Counted from the stretch's first letter, positions 1-8,962 are shown. The stretch: 64,000 nt of DNA from JAVBJN01 sp031546985 (GCA_031546985.1 JAVBJN010000050.1:33052-97051); one strand, 5' to 3'. The notes: generated by a model from the sequence alone, not told the origin. Program-made: numbers and translations.

Positions 1-1474
1 GCAGATCGGCGCGTGCAAAAGTTTGTAAAGGCACATAGTTGCTGTCCCAGTCTATATTCTCTGTTATTTTAACCGAAAGGTTAAGCGCGTCATTGGCGAT
101 AAGCTCGCTGGTAGAGGCTTTTAACACCGTAAGTTGGCTTTGTGCCCAATCAAAATCACCGGTAAAGTACGAGAGGCGTGCGTTGCGGAAACGGGCTTCC
201 TCACCCAGCATATCTTCTCTAAAGGCTTTATCTACCTGTGAGTAGAGCAGGGTGCTCTCCCAGCGGTCGCCAGCCAGAATATAGTAATCGCCCAGGTCTA
301 GTTTGCAAAGCGCTGTAAAGCGCCCGTCAGCGGCGTTTTCTTTGATTACGCCTTTCAGCAGTTCAATCGCTTCCAAAGGGCGGTTGCCCCATTTGGCCTG
401 CAGCTCGGCGCAGTCTCTTACGGCATTGGTGCGTTTGGCTTCGGGAATTTCGGCAAACAGTTTTTGGTAATCTGCAATCAGTTCATTTACCTGTTGTGGT
501 GTATGTACCGGAGCTTCTTCCAGTTGTTGCTTGCGGCTGCCCAGCCAGTCGATGCGGGCATCGGTATAGTAGGGTTTATCCTTTCCTTTATCGATAAGGT
601 ATTGGTAGGCTTTAACCGCATCTGCAGGGCGGTTTTCGCGCAGGCATATCTGTGCAAAACGGTACATGCGGGAGCCATCATCTTTCAGGCGTAAGTCCAG
701 CGCGCGCACTTGTTCAAATGCGCCTTCGTAATCGCCCTGGTGAATGTAGATCCACACCAGCAGGTCTACAAACATGGGATTATCGGGCTGCTGGTTTATT
801 TTTTTGAGTACGGTTTTGCGGGTTTCTGCCAGGCGGGCAGGATCCGATACCATGGGCTGCAGCATGTTTTGCACCAGCTCCAGTTTTTGCGGGTTCATCT
901 CTACCAGGTCGAGCAGCGCGTTGGTGGCGCTGTTGAGGTCACCTTTCTTGCGGTACAGTATGGCCAGTTCCTCGAGGTATAGTTGTGGATTGCCGGTTAT
1001 ATCGCGGGCTTTCTCATACGTCTTAAGCGAGTAATTGGGTTCACCCGCCTCGTCGAAGAGCACAGCCATGCGGCGGGTAAGGTTGTCATCGCCATTAAGG
1101 GTTTGTATTACCTCATCCCACTGCTTTTCGGCTTTTTTGTCCGATCCGGTTTTGCGGTATACATAGCCAAGGTCTATGGCATTGGCTAGTTCATCGCCGG
1201 TGTGGCGTTTAATGCGCTCCTTAACCAGGCTTTCGGCTTTTTTATTGTTTTTATCGCCCAGCAGGCTTTCCAGGTAGAGTTTGTATACATCCTGGTCGGT
1301 GGGGGTGTTGTCGTACAGTTTATCCAATACGGCAGCGGCTTTATCATAGGCTTTCTGGCTATAGTATTGCCGGGCCAGTTGCAGGTCGTTCTGCTGTGCA
1401 AAAAGCGCAGGAGAAGCCAGCAGCAATCCTGCCACAAGCAGGAGCGGGCGCATAGAAAATCGGCGTCTGATCAT
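1..1474 (-). CDS. TPR-repeat exported protein, C-terminus cut by window edge
   Basis: The reading frame is open from 1474 to the left edge, so about 491 residues are visible and the C-terminus is missing. It begins with an arginine-rich stretch (MIRRRFSMRP) followed by a hydrophobic signal peptide ending near LFAQQ. The remainder is helical with the spacing of tetratricopeptide repeats (for example LARQYYSQKAYDKAAAVL, and later units ending in AYQYLIDKGK). A second in-frame ATG lies at 1453; the upstream one is preferred because it supplies the positive N-region of the signal peptide. TPR proteins act as protein-protein scaffolds; here it should be periplasmic or outer-membrane associated. 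The specific partner cannot be told from the sequence. Confidence 0.8.
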   Translation of the reverse strand, partial: MIRRRFSMRPLLLVAGLLLASPALFAQQNDLQLARQYYSQKAYDKAAAVLDKLYDNTPTDQDVYKLYLESLLGDKNNKKAESLVKERIKRHTGDELANAIDLGYVYRKTGSDKKAEKQWDEVIQTLNGDDNLTRRMAVLFDEAGEPNYSLKTYEKARDITGNPQLYLEELAILYRKKGDLNSATNALLDLVEMNPQKLELVQNMLQPMVSDPARLAETRKTVLKKINQQPDNPMFVDLLVWIYIHQGDYEGAFEQVRALDLRLKDDGSRMYRFAQICLRENRPADAVKAYQYLIDKGKDKPYYTDARIDWLGSRKQQLEEAPVHTPQQVNELIADYQKLFAEIPEAKRTNAVRDCAELQAKWGNRPLEAIELLKGVIKENAADGRFTALCKLDLGDYYILAGDRWESTLLYSQVDKAFREDMLGEEARFRNARLSYFTGDFDWAQSQLTVLKASTSELIANDALNLSVKITENIDWDSNYVPLQTFARADL

Positions 1475-1525
1475 CTGTTCAAACTTAACGAAATAAGCGG
1501 ATAATATAATGAGGCGGGCGTTTTT

Positions 1526-1891
1526 TTAACGTCTGCTCTTAAAGATAATGCTGGCCACCAGCGCGCCGGCGGTATCGGCCACCCAATCCCACACATCAAA
1601 GCTGCGGAAAGGAATATAGTTGTGTTGTATAAGCTCAATGGCTATACCGTACACAGATGCCAGCAGCAGTATTTTAAACTTGTAGGCAGGAAAGGCAGCG
1701 CCCCAGAGCATCTGGAGTACAAAGAAGAGGGTAAAGTGAATGAGCTTATCGGTATGCTCCCACAGTTTTACCTCGGGCAGGTTGTTGCCGGGAATAAGGC
1801 ATAGTACCAAAATAATAACAGTCCATGCTGTTGCCAGCAGGACTGTCATTCTCTTATGGGTAAATAAGTATTCTTGTATAAGGGGTCGCAT
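1526..1891 (-). CDS. VanZ-like small membrane protein
   Basis: A 121-residue protein with several hydrophobic segments and the features of the VanZ-like family: an early LIPGNNLPEV stretch, a HTDKLIHFTLFFVLQ helix containing the conserved DK..H, and the DVWDWVADTAGALVA segment near the end. Its ATG overlaps the stop codon of gcvH by one base (TAATG), so the two are probably translationally coupled. VanZ itself gives low-level teicoplanin resistance, but short relatives such as this are common in Bacteroidota and their role is unknown; resistance should not be assumed. Confidence 0.85.
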   Translation of the reverse strand: MRPLIQEYLFTHKRMTVLLATAWTVIILVLCLIPGNNLPEVKLWEHTDKLIHFTLFFVLQMLWGAAFPAYKFKILLLASVYGIAIELIQHNYIPFRSFDVWDWVADTAGALVASIIFKSRR

Positions 1892-2271
1892 TATGCGCCA
1901 ACCAGTTGCTGGTAAGCCTCGGCATCCATCAGCTCGCTCAGCTCAGCAGGGTTGCTGATGGTCATTTTAACCATCCATCCTTCGGTGTAAGGGTCCTGGT
2001 TTACCAGTTCGGGTGCACCTTCCAGAGCGGCGTTCACCTCATTGATGGTACCAGACACAGGCAGAAACAGGTCAGAAACGGTTTTTACCGCTTCTACGGT
2101 ACCAAACACTTCGTTGATGGCCAGTGGTTTTCCAACGGCTTCGATTTCAACGAAAACGATATCACCCAGCTCACGTTGAGCAAAGTCGGTAATACCTATG
2201 GTGGCGGTATCGCCTTCAACCAGAATCCATTCGTGATCCTTGGTGTACTTCAGATTGGCAGGAAATTGCAT
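1891..2271 (-). CDS. gcvH: Glycine cleavage system H protein
   Basis: A 126-residue lipoyl-carrier protein, the normal length for GcvH. The lipoylation site is lysine 63 in the context GTVEAVKTVSDL, and the DHEWI motif near the N-terminus is typical. GcvH shuttles the methylamine intermediate between the P, T and L proteins of the glycine cleavage complex in the cytoplasm. The P and T genes are not in the window. It is the first gene of a two-gene unit with the VanZ-like protein and begins at the ATG at 2271. Confidence 0.97.
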   Translation of the reverse strand: MQFPANLKYTKDHEWILVEGDTATIGITDFAQRELGDIVFVEIEAVGKPLAINEVFGTVEAVKTVSDLFLPVSGTINEVNAALEGAPELVNQDPYTEGWMVKMTISNPAELSELMDAEAYQQLVGA

Positions 2272-2336
2272 AATAGATTTTTTTGACGGGGGTAAAAATA
2301 GAGGAATTTTCAGAACAAAGCAATTTACTATCTTTT

Positions 2337-2795
2337 TTACAGCGCATCGCGGAACTCTGTAAGGAAGGTACGCAGCTTTGTAAGCGACTGAATGGCCTCG
2401 TAGCTGTTGTTTACAGCCTGCTTGTTTTCTTTGAGGTATGCCTGTGCGCCTTTGATGGTAAATTTCTTTTCTTTCAGAAGATGAAAGATGAGGCGGAGGT
2501 TAATCACATCTTCCTGGCGGAAGAGGCGGTCGCCTTTTTTGTTTTTACGGGGTTTAAGAATATCAAATTCTTTTTCCCAGAAGCGGATAAGCGAGGTGTT
2601 TACTTCAAACATGGCAGCTACTTCGCTGATGCTGTAGTATTGCTTGGTGAGCTCAAACGGAACCAGCTCAGAAGGTTGTTCCTGCAAAGCCTGTTCGGCT
2701 TCTTTCACCTTCTGCTCTTTGGATTTTCGTCCCTTCTTCTTTCCAGAATCGGGAACGGGTTCCAGTTCGCCAAAAAGATTAAGTATCTGAGCCAT
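2337..2795 (-). CDS. MerR-family transcriptional regulator
   Basis: A 152-residue protein with a MerR-type winged helix-turn-helix at about residues 50-115: YYSISEVAAMFEVNTSLIRF, then WEKEFDILKP and RLFRQEDV. The N-terminal 45 residues are charged, with a GKKKGRKSKEQKVKEAEQ stretch that is probably flexible. The C-terminal part after the DNA-binding domain is short (about 35 residues) and shows no cysteine cluster or drug-binding domain, so the inducer cannot be named. It lies alone between gcvH and the 139-residue gene, all on the same strand. Confidence 0.88.
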   Translation of the reverse strand: MAQILNLFGELEPVPDSGKKKGRKSKEQKVKEAEQALQEQPSELVPFELTKQYYSISEVAAMFEVNTSLIRFWEKEFDILKPRKNKKGDRLFRQEDVINLRLIFHLLKEKKFTIKGAQAYLKENKQAVNNSYEAIQSLTKLRTFLTEFRDAL

Positions 2796-2855
2796 ACCCG
2801 ATAAAAGTACGATATAATCATCATATACCGAACCCTAAAAGGGGAAAAGGAACGT

Positions 2856-3275
2856 TTACCACACAATAGCAGAGGTAAGAATGGGTTTTTGTACCTGCAG
2901 GTTATGGGCCTTTTTAAGGGGGCTGAGTGTTTTAATCTCCCTGGCCAGCAGGCCGCTTTGGTTTTCGCCATAGACGATGGCCGCACCGCCGAGGTATATG
3001 CTGCCGCCAATATCGTTGTGCAGGTTTATCTGGTTGGGCAGCCCATCCGACTTCAGGTGGTTTTCCTGCATCAGCTTCAGCAGAGTTTGTCCGGCGCGGC
3101 CATTGGCATCGAGCAGTGCTTTAAACTGCTGCGGGGCAAAACTCAGGCGAATGGGTTGAATGCTGCCAGTGTGCATGCACTCGCCCAAAATGCGGATGAG
3201 GCTTCCGTTCCAGGCTATTCTGCTGATGGTTAAACCTTGTATCTCCCTGCTGCTGTAAAACGATGTGCGTACCAT
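2856..3275 (-). CDS. Unknown 139-residue protein, divergent from WYL regulator
   Basis: I do not recognise the family. The protein has no signal peptide, no membrane segment and no cysteine pairs; it looks like a small soluble alpha/beta protein, with a predicted helix around SFAPQQFKALLDANGRAGQT and beta-rich flanks. It is transcribed away from the WYL regulator at 3371, and a perfect palindrome (3304-3336) sits between the two start codons. A near -7 box (AAATTTTG read on the minus strand) lies between the palindrome and the ATG. By inference the WYL protein may control this gene. Confidence 0.7.
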   Translation of the reverse strand: MVRTSFYSSREIQGLTISRIAWNGSLIRILGECMHTGSIQPIRLSFAPQQFKALLDANGRAGQTLLKLMQENHLKSDGLPNQINLHNDIGGSIYLGGAAIVYGENQSGLLAREIKTLSPLKKAHNLQVQKPILTSAIVW

Positions 3276-3303
3276 AACCTTGTGGATTTAGTACAAAATT
3301 TTC

Positions 3304-3336
3304 TTTTCACTGCGTAAACTATTTACGCAGTGAAAA
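3304..3336. promoter_or_regulatory. Perfect palindrome, probable operator of the WYL regulator
   Basis: Two 15-base arms (ttttcactgcgtaaa and its exact reverse complement) are separated by three bases. The element lies between the divergent starts at 3275 and 3371 and just upstream of a -7 box (TACATTCG, 3345-3352) for the rightward gene. It is not followed by the T-run expected of a terminator at the right distance and has no gene end beside it. Homodimeric winged-helix WYL regulators bind palindromes of this kind, so autoregulation plus control of the 139-residue gene is the simplest reading. Confidence 0.7.
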
Positions 3337-3370
3337 TCTTTTTTTACATTCGAAAACCAAACACTGGATT

Positions 3371-4378
3371 ATGCCTGCGAATAAAGATGCGATGAGCCGT
3401 TACAAATTGATTGATGCAAGGTTAAATATGAAGCAAAAGCCTGCGCCTACGCTCGAGGAACTGGTAGCTTTTGTAAGCGAAAAGCTGGGTAAGCCGGTAT
3501 CGGTATCGTCTATACAGAAAGACATTAAAACCATGCGCTACGATGAGAGCCTGGGGTATCTGGCGCCTATTGAGTACGACCGCTACAAGCGTGCTTACCG
3601 GTATACCGAAGAGGGTTATTCTATAGACAATATGCCGGTAACCGAAAGCGACCTGGAAGGGCTGGAAATGGCAGTGGGCATACTGAGCCAGTTTAAAGAT
3701 ATACCGGCCATTAAAGTGTTTGAAGACGCCATTATGAAGATATCGCAGGCCATCCAGACCAAGCGTGAAACCCTGGGCGTAACCTCTGTAATACAGCTCG
3801 ACCGGCCGGATAAGTACAAGGGTATCGACTACATTATTCCGCTGGTTAATGCCATTAAAGCGCACGAAGTAGTGCGGCTGGAGTACCAGTCGTTTAAAAG
3901 CGAAAAGCCCAAAGTGCATAAAGTGCACCCTTATTTTGTAAAGGAATTTGACAACCGGCTTTACCTCATTGGCAACCTGCTGCACCCGCAAAAAGGGCAA
4001 AAGATGCTCACCTTTGCCTTTGACCGTATTGTAGATGCCACGCCAATGGCGCAATACTTTACACCCAAAACATTTGACCAGGATCTGTATTTTAAAAACG
4101 CATTGGGCGTATCCATGCTGGATAAACCGGCAGAGCGGATTGTATTGTCTTTTTCGCCGCAGATAGGCCGCTACCTTAAAACACAACCCCTGCATAGCAG
4201 CCAGAAGATTGTAAAAGACAACGACCGGGAGTGCCTCATAGAACTGCACCTGGTAGTGAATTATGAACTGAGCATGCGCATTCTGTGTTATGGTGCCGAT
4301 GTAGAAGTGCTGGAGCCGGCCTCGTTAAGGGCAGAGATTAAACAGATTGCCACAAAGATGTTTACACAGTATAAATAA
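3371..4378 (+). CDS. WYL-domain transcriptional regulator
   Basis: A 335-residue protein. Residues 1-65 form a winged helix-turn-helix (SRYKLIDARLN, LEELVAFVSEKLGKPVSVSS). The WYL ligand-sensing domain follows at about residues 155-245, including the strand with EVVRLEYQSFKS, the HKVHPYFVKEFDNRLYLIGN segment and LTFAFDRIVD. A C-terminal extension (WCX-like) follows. Such regulators usually sense a nucleotide or other small ligand and act as dimers. Some control phage-defence genes, but no defence genes lie near this one. Confidence 0.9.
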   Translation: MPANKDAMSRYKLIDARLNMKQKPAPTLEELVAFVSEKLGKPVSVSSIQKDIKTMRYDESLGYLAPIEYDRYKRAYRYTEEGYSIDNMPVTESDLEGLEMAVGILSQFKDIPAIKVFEDAIMKISQAIQTKRETLGVTSVIQLDRPDKYKGIDYIIPLVNAIKAHEVVRLEYQSFKSEKPKVHKVHPYFVKEFDNRLYLIGNLLHPQKGQKMLTFAFDRIVDATPMAQYFTPKTFDQDLYFKNALGVSMLDKPAERIVLSFSPQIGRYLKTQPLHSSQKIVKDNDRECLIELHLVVNYELSMRILCYGADVEVLEPASLRAEIKQIATKMFTQYK

Positions 4379-4416
4379 GGCAACAGCGGCTAAAGCCCCT
4401 GTTTTAAATATATCTG

Positions 4417-4448
4417 CAGCCGCATGTAGTATTACAGGCGGCTGTTTT
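4417..4448 (+). terminator. Terminator after the WYL gene
   Basis: A 7-bp stem (cagccgc / gcggctg) with a 14-base loop is followed by a T-rich tract, 39 bases after the WYL stop codon. The long loop makes it a weaker call than the others in the window. Confidence 0.5.
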
Positions 4449-4467
4449 CGTTTGTTTTTTTTGTACT

Positions 4468-4475
4468 TACCTTTG
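4468..4475 (+). promoter_or_regulatory. Promoter -7 box of the DUF3109 gene, nearly leaderless
   Basis: TACCTTTG matches the Bacteroidota -7 consensus TAnnTTTG exactly. It ends only four bases before the ATG at 4480, so the transcript should start at or within a few bases of the start codon. Confidence 0.6.
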
Positions 4476-4479
4476 CAGA

Positions 4480-5061
4480 ATGATAGCAATTGATAATGTT
4501 TTGATCAGCGATGAGGTGATAGAAAAGAATTTTGTGTGTCACCTGGAGAAGTGTAAGGGCGGTTGCTGTGTAGATGGCGACTGTGGTGCACCGCTGACCG
4601 AAGAAGAGGCGGCTTTGCTGGTAGAGATCTATCCCAAAATCAAAAAATACATTCCTGCCGAAGGCATTAAAGCTATTGAAGAGCAGGGTTTTTATACCCA
4701 GGATGATGAGCATGGGCTGGTTACCCCCACCATTAACAATGCCATTTGCGCTTATGGCTATACCGATGAGCTGGGCGTGGTAAAGTGCGGTATTGAGCAG
4801 GCTTACTACGATGGTATAGTAGAATTTAAAAAACCGATTTCCTGCCATTTATACCCCATCCGTTTGGAAAAGACCGATACTTACGAGGTTATGAACTACG
4901 AACCTCGCCAAACCCTGTGCAAGCCTGCCTGTAAACTGGGCAATAAGCTGGGTGTGCCGGTATACAGTTTTCTGAAAGAACCGCTGATCCGTAAATATGG
5001 TGAGGCGTTCTATACCGCGCTGGATCAGATTGCGAAAGAACATTTTGACAGAAACGATTGA
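4480..5061 (+). CDS. DUF3109 cysteine-rich protein
   Basis: A 193-residue cytoplasmic protein of the DUF3109 family. It carries cysteine clusters at the positions typical of the family: CHLEKCKGGCCVDGDCGAPL near residue 20, NAICAYGY mid-protein, SCHLYPIR, and LCKPACKLG near the end. The pattern resembles the YkgJ-type metal or Fe-S cluster family, and a metal-binding role is likely, but no reaction is established. The start ATG lies four bases after a consensus -7 box. It is followed by the LutB-like gene after 78 bases containing a separate promoter-like box. Confidence 0.9.
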   Translation: MIAIDNVLISDEVIEKNFVCHLEKCKGGCCVDGDCGAPLTEEEAALLVEIYPKIKKYIPAEGIKAIEEQGFYTQDDEHGLVTPTINNAICAYGYTDELGVVKCGIEQAYYDGIVEFKKPISCHLYPIRLEKTDTYEVMNYEPRQTLCKPACKLGNKLGVPVYSFLKEPLIRKYGEAFYTALDQIAKEHFDRND

Positions 5062-5139
5062 TCTGCCTTTGTATTTTTGTACTTTAGACCATACTGCCTG
5101 CCTCGTGCAGGCAATTTTGTAGCAGACAAATTCCGGTGT

Positions 5140-6510
5140 ATGAGCGATAATGCTTCCGTTTTTCTGGCCAAGAGTGAGATAAAGGCTTTCGACCTTGAGC
5201 ACAAGCGCAAGGTGGCGTTTAACATAGGTAAATACCAGGATGTGGTGGTGAAGGGTAAGCAGCAATACGCTAACCTGGAGCTGGCGCGGAAGAAAGCCAA
5301 GAACATAAAGTGGAAGGCCATTGAAAACCTGGACCAGTACCTGCTGGATTTTGAACGAACTTTTACGGCAAGAGGTGGTAAAGTGATATGGGCCGAAAAC
5401 GCCGAAGAAGCCTTGCAGGCGGTGCTGGAAATTTGCCGTAAAAACAATGCTACCGCTGTAGTTAAGTCCAAGTCGATGGTTACAGAAGAAATTCACCTGA
5501 ACCATTTTTTGGAGAAGCACCAGATCACCGCTGTAGAAACCGACCTGGGAGAATACATACAGCAGCTGGATGAAGAGCCGCCTTACCATATTGTAACGCC
5601 GGCCATGCACAAGAGCAAGGAAGATGTAGCGCGGTTGTTTCACGAAAAACTGGGCACTGCGCCCGGTCTTTCGCCATCGGAACTTACGATGGTAGCCCGC
5701 GAAAAACTCCGCGAGGCTTATTTACAGGCCAAAGTAGGTATTACAGGCTGCAACTTTTTGCTGGCCGATACCGGTGCTATATGCGTTACCGAAAACGAAG
5801 GTAACGGGCGCATGAGTACCACCTTTCCTAAGATACATATTGCCATTGCAGGCATCGAAAAAGTACTGCCCTCCATTAACGATCTGCCGCTGATGTGGCC
5901 GCTGCTGGCTACTTATGGCACCGGGCAGCAGATAACCGTTTACAACTCGGTGTTTTCCGGTCCGCGCCAGAAAGGCGAGGTAGATGGACCCGAAGAAATG
6001 TATGTGATACTGCTTGATAACGGCCGTACCGAAATGCTGGCCAAACCCGAAGTGCGCGAGGGGTTGTATTGCATTCGTTGCGGAAGCTGTTTGAATGCGT
6101 GCCCGGTGTATAAAAACATTGGCGGGCATGCGTATGGCACTACATACAGTGGTCCCATTGGTTCGGTTATCTCTCCGCATTTGCAGGGCATGAAAGATTA
6201 CAAACACCTGAGCTATGCTTCTTCGCTCTGCGGCAACTGTACCGATGTGTGCCCGGTTAAGATCAATATTCATGAAATGCTGCTCGAAAACAGGCATATA
6301 GCGGTAACCGAAGGTTTAAATACCCGTTCCGAAAAAATAGGATGGATGCTGTATAAGCAGGGCGTGCTGCACCGCAGCCTGATGAATATGGCCGGAGCCG
6401 GCTTGAAAAATGTGGTGCTGAAAAAAGTTTTTTCGCAGGCATGGGGCCAAAGAAGGGCATTGCCAGAGTTCAAAGAGTCGTTCAACCAGCGTTGGAAACG
6501 GGAGAAATGA
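5140..6510 (+). CDS. lutB: LutB-like 4Fe-4S protein (lactate utilisation type)
   Basis: A 456-residue LutB/YkgF-type protein. The N-terminal two-thirds is the LUD domain (KSKSMVTEEIHLNHFLE, GITGCNFLLADTGA). Two 4Fe-4S binding motifs follow at about residues 310 and 363: CIRCGSCLNACPVYK and CGNCTDVCPVKINIHE. In the L-lactate oxidation complex LutB works with LutA and LutC, but neither lies beside it. The frame extends upstream to a TTG at 5077, but that stretch contains two overlapping -7-like boxes (TATTTTTG, TACTTTAG), so the ATG at 5140 is the more likely start. Confidence 0.9.
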   Translation: MSDNASVFLAKSEIKAFDLEHKRKVAFNIGKYQDVVVKGKQQYANLELARKKAKNIKWKAIENLDQYLLDFERTFTARGGKVIWAENAEEALQAVLEICRKNNATAVVKSKSMVTEEIHLNHFLEKHQITAVETDLGEYIQQLDEEPPYHIVTPAMHKSKEDVARLFHEKLGTAPGLSPSELTMVAREKLREAYLQAKVGITGCNFLLADTGAICVTENEGNGRMSTTFPKIHIAIAGIEKVLPSINDLPLMWPLLATYGTGQQITVYNSVFSGPRQKGEVDGPEEMYVILLDNGRTEMLAKPEVREGLYCIRCGSCLNACPVYKNIGGHAYGTTYSGPIGSVISPHLQGMKDYKHLSYASSLCGNCTDVCPVKINIHEMLLENRHIAVTEGLNTRSEKIGWMLYKQGVLHRSLMNMAGAGLKNVVLKKVFSQAWGQRRALPEFKESFNQRWKREK

Positions 6511-6561
6511 ATATAGTTGCTTTTAATATGATTTGATAATCTGATATTTATATTTTAGGAG

Positions 6562-6591
6562 AACAGCTTGATTTTTCAAGCTGTTTTTTTT
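6562..6591 (+). terminator. Terminator after the LutB-like gene
   Basis: A perfect 10-bp stem (aacagcttga / tcaagctgtt) with a four-base loop runs directly into eight Ts. It separates the LutB-like gene from the secreted protease downstream. Confidence 0.9.
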
Positions 6592-6726
6592 ATTACATGA
6601 AATAAATTATCTTCACGAGTTCAAATATGTAGCCACAGGTGTCTTGAAGATTTGCTGTTTTGGTAAGGAGATTAACATGACATTTATATCAGACGGTGCC
6701 CTGGTGGAAAAAACTAAAATGTTAGC

Positions 6727-8862
6727 ATGAAAAACTATTTACCCATTGCATTAATGACCTTTCTGGCTGGCTCAGGGTTTACGGCTAATGCGCAGATGGA
6801 GCAGCCTAAGGGTTGCGGTAACGTTCAGGCCATGGACGGATTGTACAAACAGTTTCCGGGAATGGAGCAAATCGTAGCCAAAAACGCTGCGGCATTGAAC
6901 GAATCTGTGAAGAAGCTTAACTTGAATAAGCTTCAAAAAACTGCGGATGATAAATACATTATCCCAATCGTTTTTCACATTATTCACAACTACGGTGTGG
7001 AAAACATCTCAGACGCTCAGATCTATGATGAGATGCGCGTGCTGAATGAAGGATATAACAAGGGAAATGCTAACCTGAGTTTGGTTATTAACAAATACAA
7101 GCCTCTCATCGCTGATGTTGGTTTCGAATTCCGTCTGGCCCGTCTGGATCCCAACGGTAAACCAACTACCGGTATCGACCGTATAGCTTCTTATAAAACT
7201 TACCAGGGCGATGACCAGTCTAAATTAAATTACTGGCCTCCTGATGAGTATATCAACGTTTGGGTTACCAACAGCATTGGTTCTGTAGGTACCGCTGGTT
7301 ACGCTTATAAACCAGATGCTGCGGATGCAATCCGTTTCTGGGATGGTGTAATTATCCTGAATGACTATATCGGTAGTATTGGTACCGGCAGACCAGGAAC
7401 TTCTATGGCACTGACCCACGAAATTGGTCACGTACTGAACCTGGATCACCTGTGGGGCTCTACCAACAGTCCGGGTGTAGCCTGTGGCGATGATGGTGTA
7501 GACGATACGCCGCTCACCAAAGGTTACAGCAGCTGCCCTACTTTGTATCCTGTAGATAGCGCATGTACACCTAAGCCAGATGTAGACACTGCTAATATCC
7601 AAAACTACATGGAGTACTCTTACTGCCCTCAGGTAATGTTTACCTTAGGTCAGAAAGATCGTATGATCACAACGCTGAAGAACTCATTTGCAGGAAGAGA
7701 TGTTTTGGTTTCTGCTGCTGCCAACGCTAAAGCGGGTATGAACCTGCCTCAGCAGGATGTGGCGCCTAAAGTTGATTTCAACACCTTTACCCGTTATATC
7801 TGTACCGGTACTTCTATCCAGCTGAAAGACTTTAGCTTTGGAGATACGGTATCTGCCAGAAGTTGGGATTTAGGTGATGGTCTTACCAACAATGCTGCCA
7901 TTGCAACGGTAACCTATACTACGCCAGGATGGAAAAACATCAGCCTTACTGCAACCAGTAACGCCGGTTCTAACACACTCACACGTAATGAGTACCTGTA
8001 TGTAGCAGATGCAACGCCAAAAATTACTTACATCAACTCTTTCGAATATCCTGCCCAGAATGCTGAATGGCCTACTGTTAACACTTTTGGTAACAAATGG
8101 AAATGGTCGCTGGTAACCAACGCTGGTTATTTCAGTACCAACAGTATGATGTACAACAGCTTTGAAGACAGACCTTATCCTTTAAATACCAGCGGCAACG
8201 CGGTTAACGATTGGGATGATATCTATACTCCGGTATTTGATCTGTCTAACTATCAGTCTGGTGCAGCGCATTTCAACTTCTTCTCTTCAGGAGCTTCTAC
8301 CTCTCAGATTGGTGCTGCTTCCGATCGTCTGATCATCCAGTACTCAAGAGATTGCGGTAAAACCTGGAACCTGATCGATACCCTGAAAGGACTTGAAGTA
8401 CAGAACATGGGCTTCCAACCTACCAACTTCAAACCTGCAGGACAGTACGATTGGAAACCACAGGATATTAAAATTCCTGCTGCTGCATTAACCAGCTCTA
8501 CTATGTTTAGAGTTAGATTTATGCCTGGTGTTGCTTCTAACAACCTGTACATTGATGAAATGGGTGTTAGCGCATGGCCTACAGGTGTATCAGAAGTAGT
8601 TAAAAACACTGGTATCGCTGTATATCCTAACCCTTCTAACAAAGATGTAAACCTGAATATCCGCGATAAATCAATCACTTCTGCGAAAGTGGTGATTACC
8701 GATATCTCTGGCAGAACAACTTTTACCAAAGTATTGACTGCATCAGAAATCCAGAATGCCAACGCTATTCTGCCTTCTGAAGCTTTTGGTACCTCAGGTA
8801 TCTACCTGCTGAACATTCAGACCAATACTGGTAGCCACGTAGAGAAACTGATCCGTCAGTAA
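6727..8862 (+). CDS. Secreted M43 (pappalysin-type) metalloprotease, T9SS cargo
   Basis: A 711-residue exported zinc protease. A signal peptide ends near FTANAQ. The catalytic motif HEIGHVLNLDH starts at residue 231 and supplies three zinc-ligand histidines and the glutamate; the downstream MEYSYCPQVMFT segment fits the M43 Met-turn region. A PKD-type domain follows (SWDLGDG ... VTYTTPGWKNISLTATS), then a beta-rich region that may be MAM-like. The protein ends in a Por-type sorting tail (VYPNPSNKDVNL ... GIYLLNIQT). It should be exported by Sec and then by T9SS to the surface or medium. The ATG at 6727 is directly followed by the signal peptide. Confidence 0.93.
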   Translation: MKNYLPIALMTFLAGSGFTANAQMEQPKGCGNVQAMDGLYKQFPGMEQIVAKNAAALNESVKKLNLNKLQKTADDKYIIPIVFHIIHNYGVENISDAQIYDEMRVLNEGYNKGNANLSLVINKYKPLIADVGFEFRLARLDPNGKPTTGIDRIASYKTYQGDDQSKLNYWPPDEYINVWVTNSIGSVGTAGYAYKPDAADAIRFWDGVIILNDYIGSIGTGRPGTSMALTHEIGHVLNLDHLWGSTNSPGVACGDDGVDDTPLTKGYSSCPTLYPVDSACTPKPDVDTANIQNYMEYSYCPQVMFTLGQKDRMITTLKNSFAGRDVLVSAAANAKAGMNLPQQDVAPKVDFNTFTRYICTGTSIQLKDFSFGDTVSARSWDLGDGLTNNAAIATVTYTTPGWKNISLTATSNAGSNTLTRNEYLYVADATPKITYINSFEYPAQNAEWPTVNTFGNKWKWSLVTNAGYFSTNSMMYNSFEDRPYPLNTSGNAVNDWDDIYTPVFDLSNYQSGAAHFNFFSSGASTSQIGAASDRLIIQYSRDCGKTWNLIDTLKGLEVQNMGFQPTNFKPAGQYDWKPQDIKIPAAALTSSTMFRVRFMPGVASNNLYIDEMGVSAWPTGVSEVVKNTGIAVYPNPSNKDVNLNIRDKSITSAKVVITDISGRTTFTKVLTASEIQNANAILPSEAFGTSGIYLLNIQTNTGSHVEKLIRQ

Positions 8863-8881
8863 TTCTTACGCTATTATATTG

Positions 8882-8919
8882 AAAGCCGTCCCTGCTTTAT
8901 TGCAGGGACGGCTTTTTGT
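8882..8919 (+). terminator. Terminator after the M43 protease
   Basis: A perfect 14-bp stem (aaagccgtccctgc and its complement) with a six-base loop ends in a T-tract 20 bases after the stop codon. Confidence 0.92.
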
Positions 8920-8962
8920 TTTATGGTTTTTGGCAGGAGAATAATAACTTTAAGTGTTGTAA

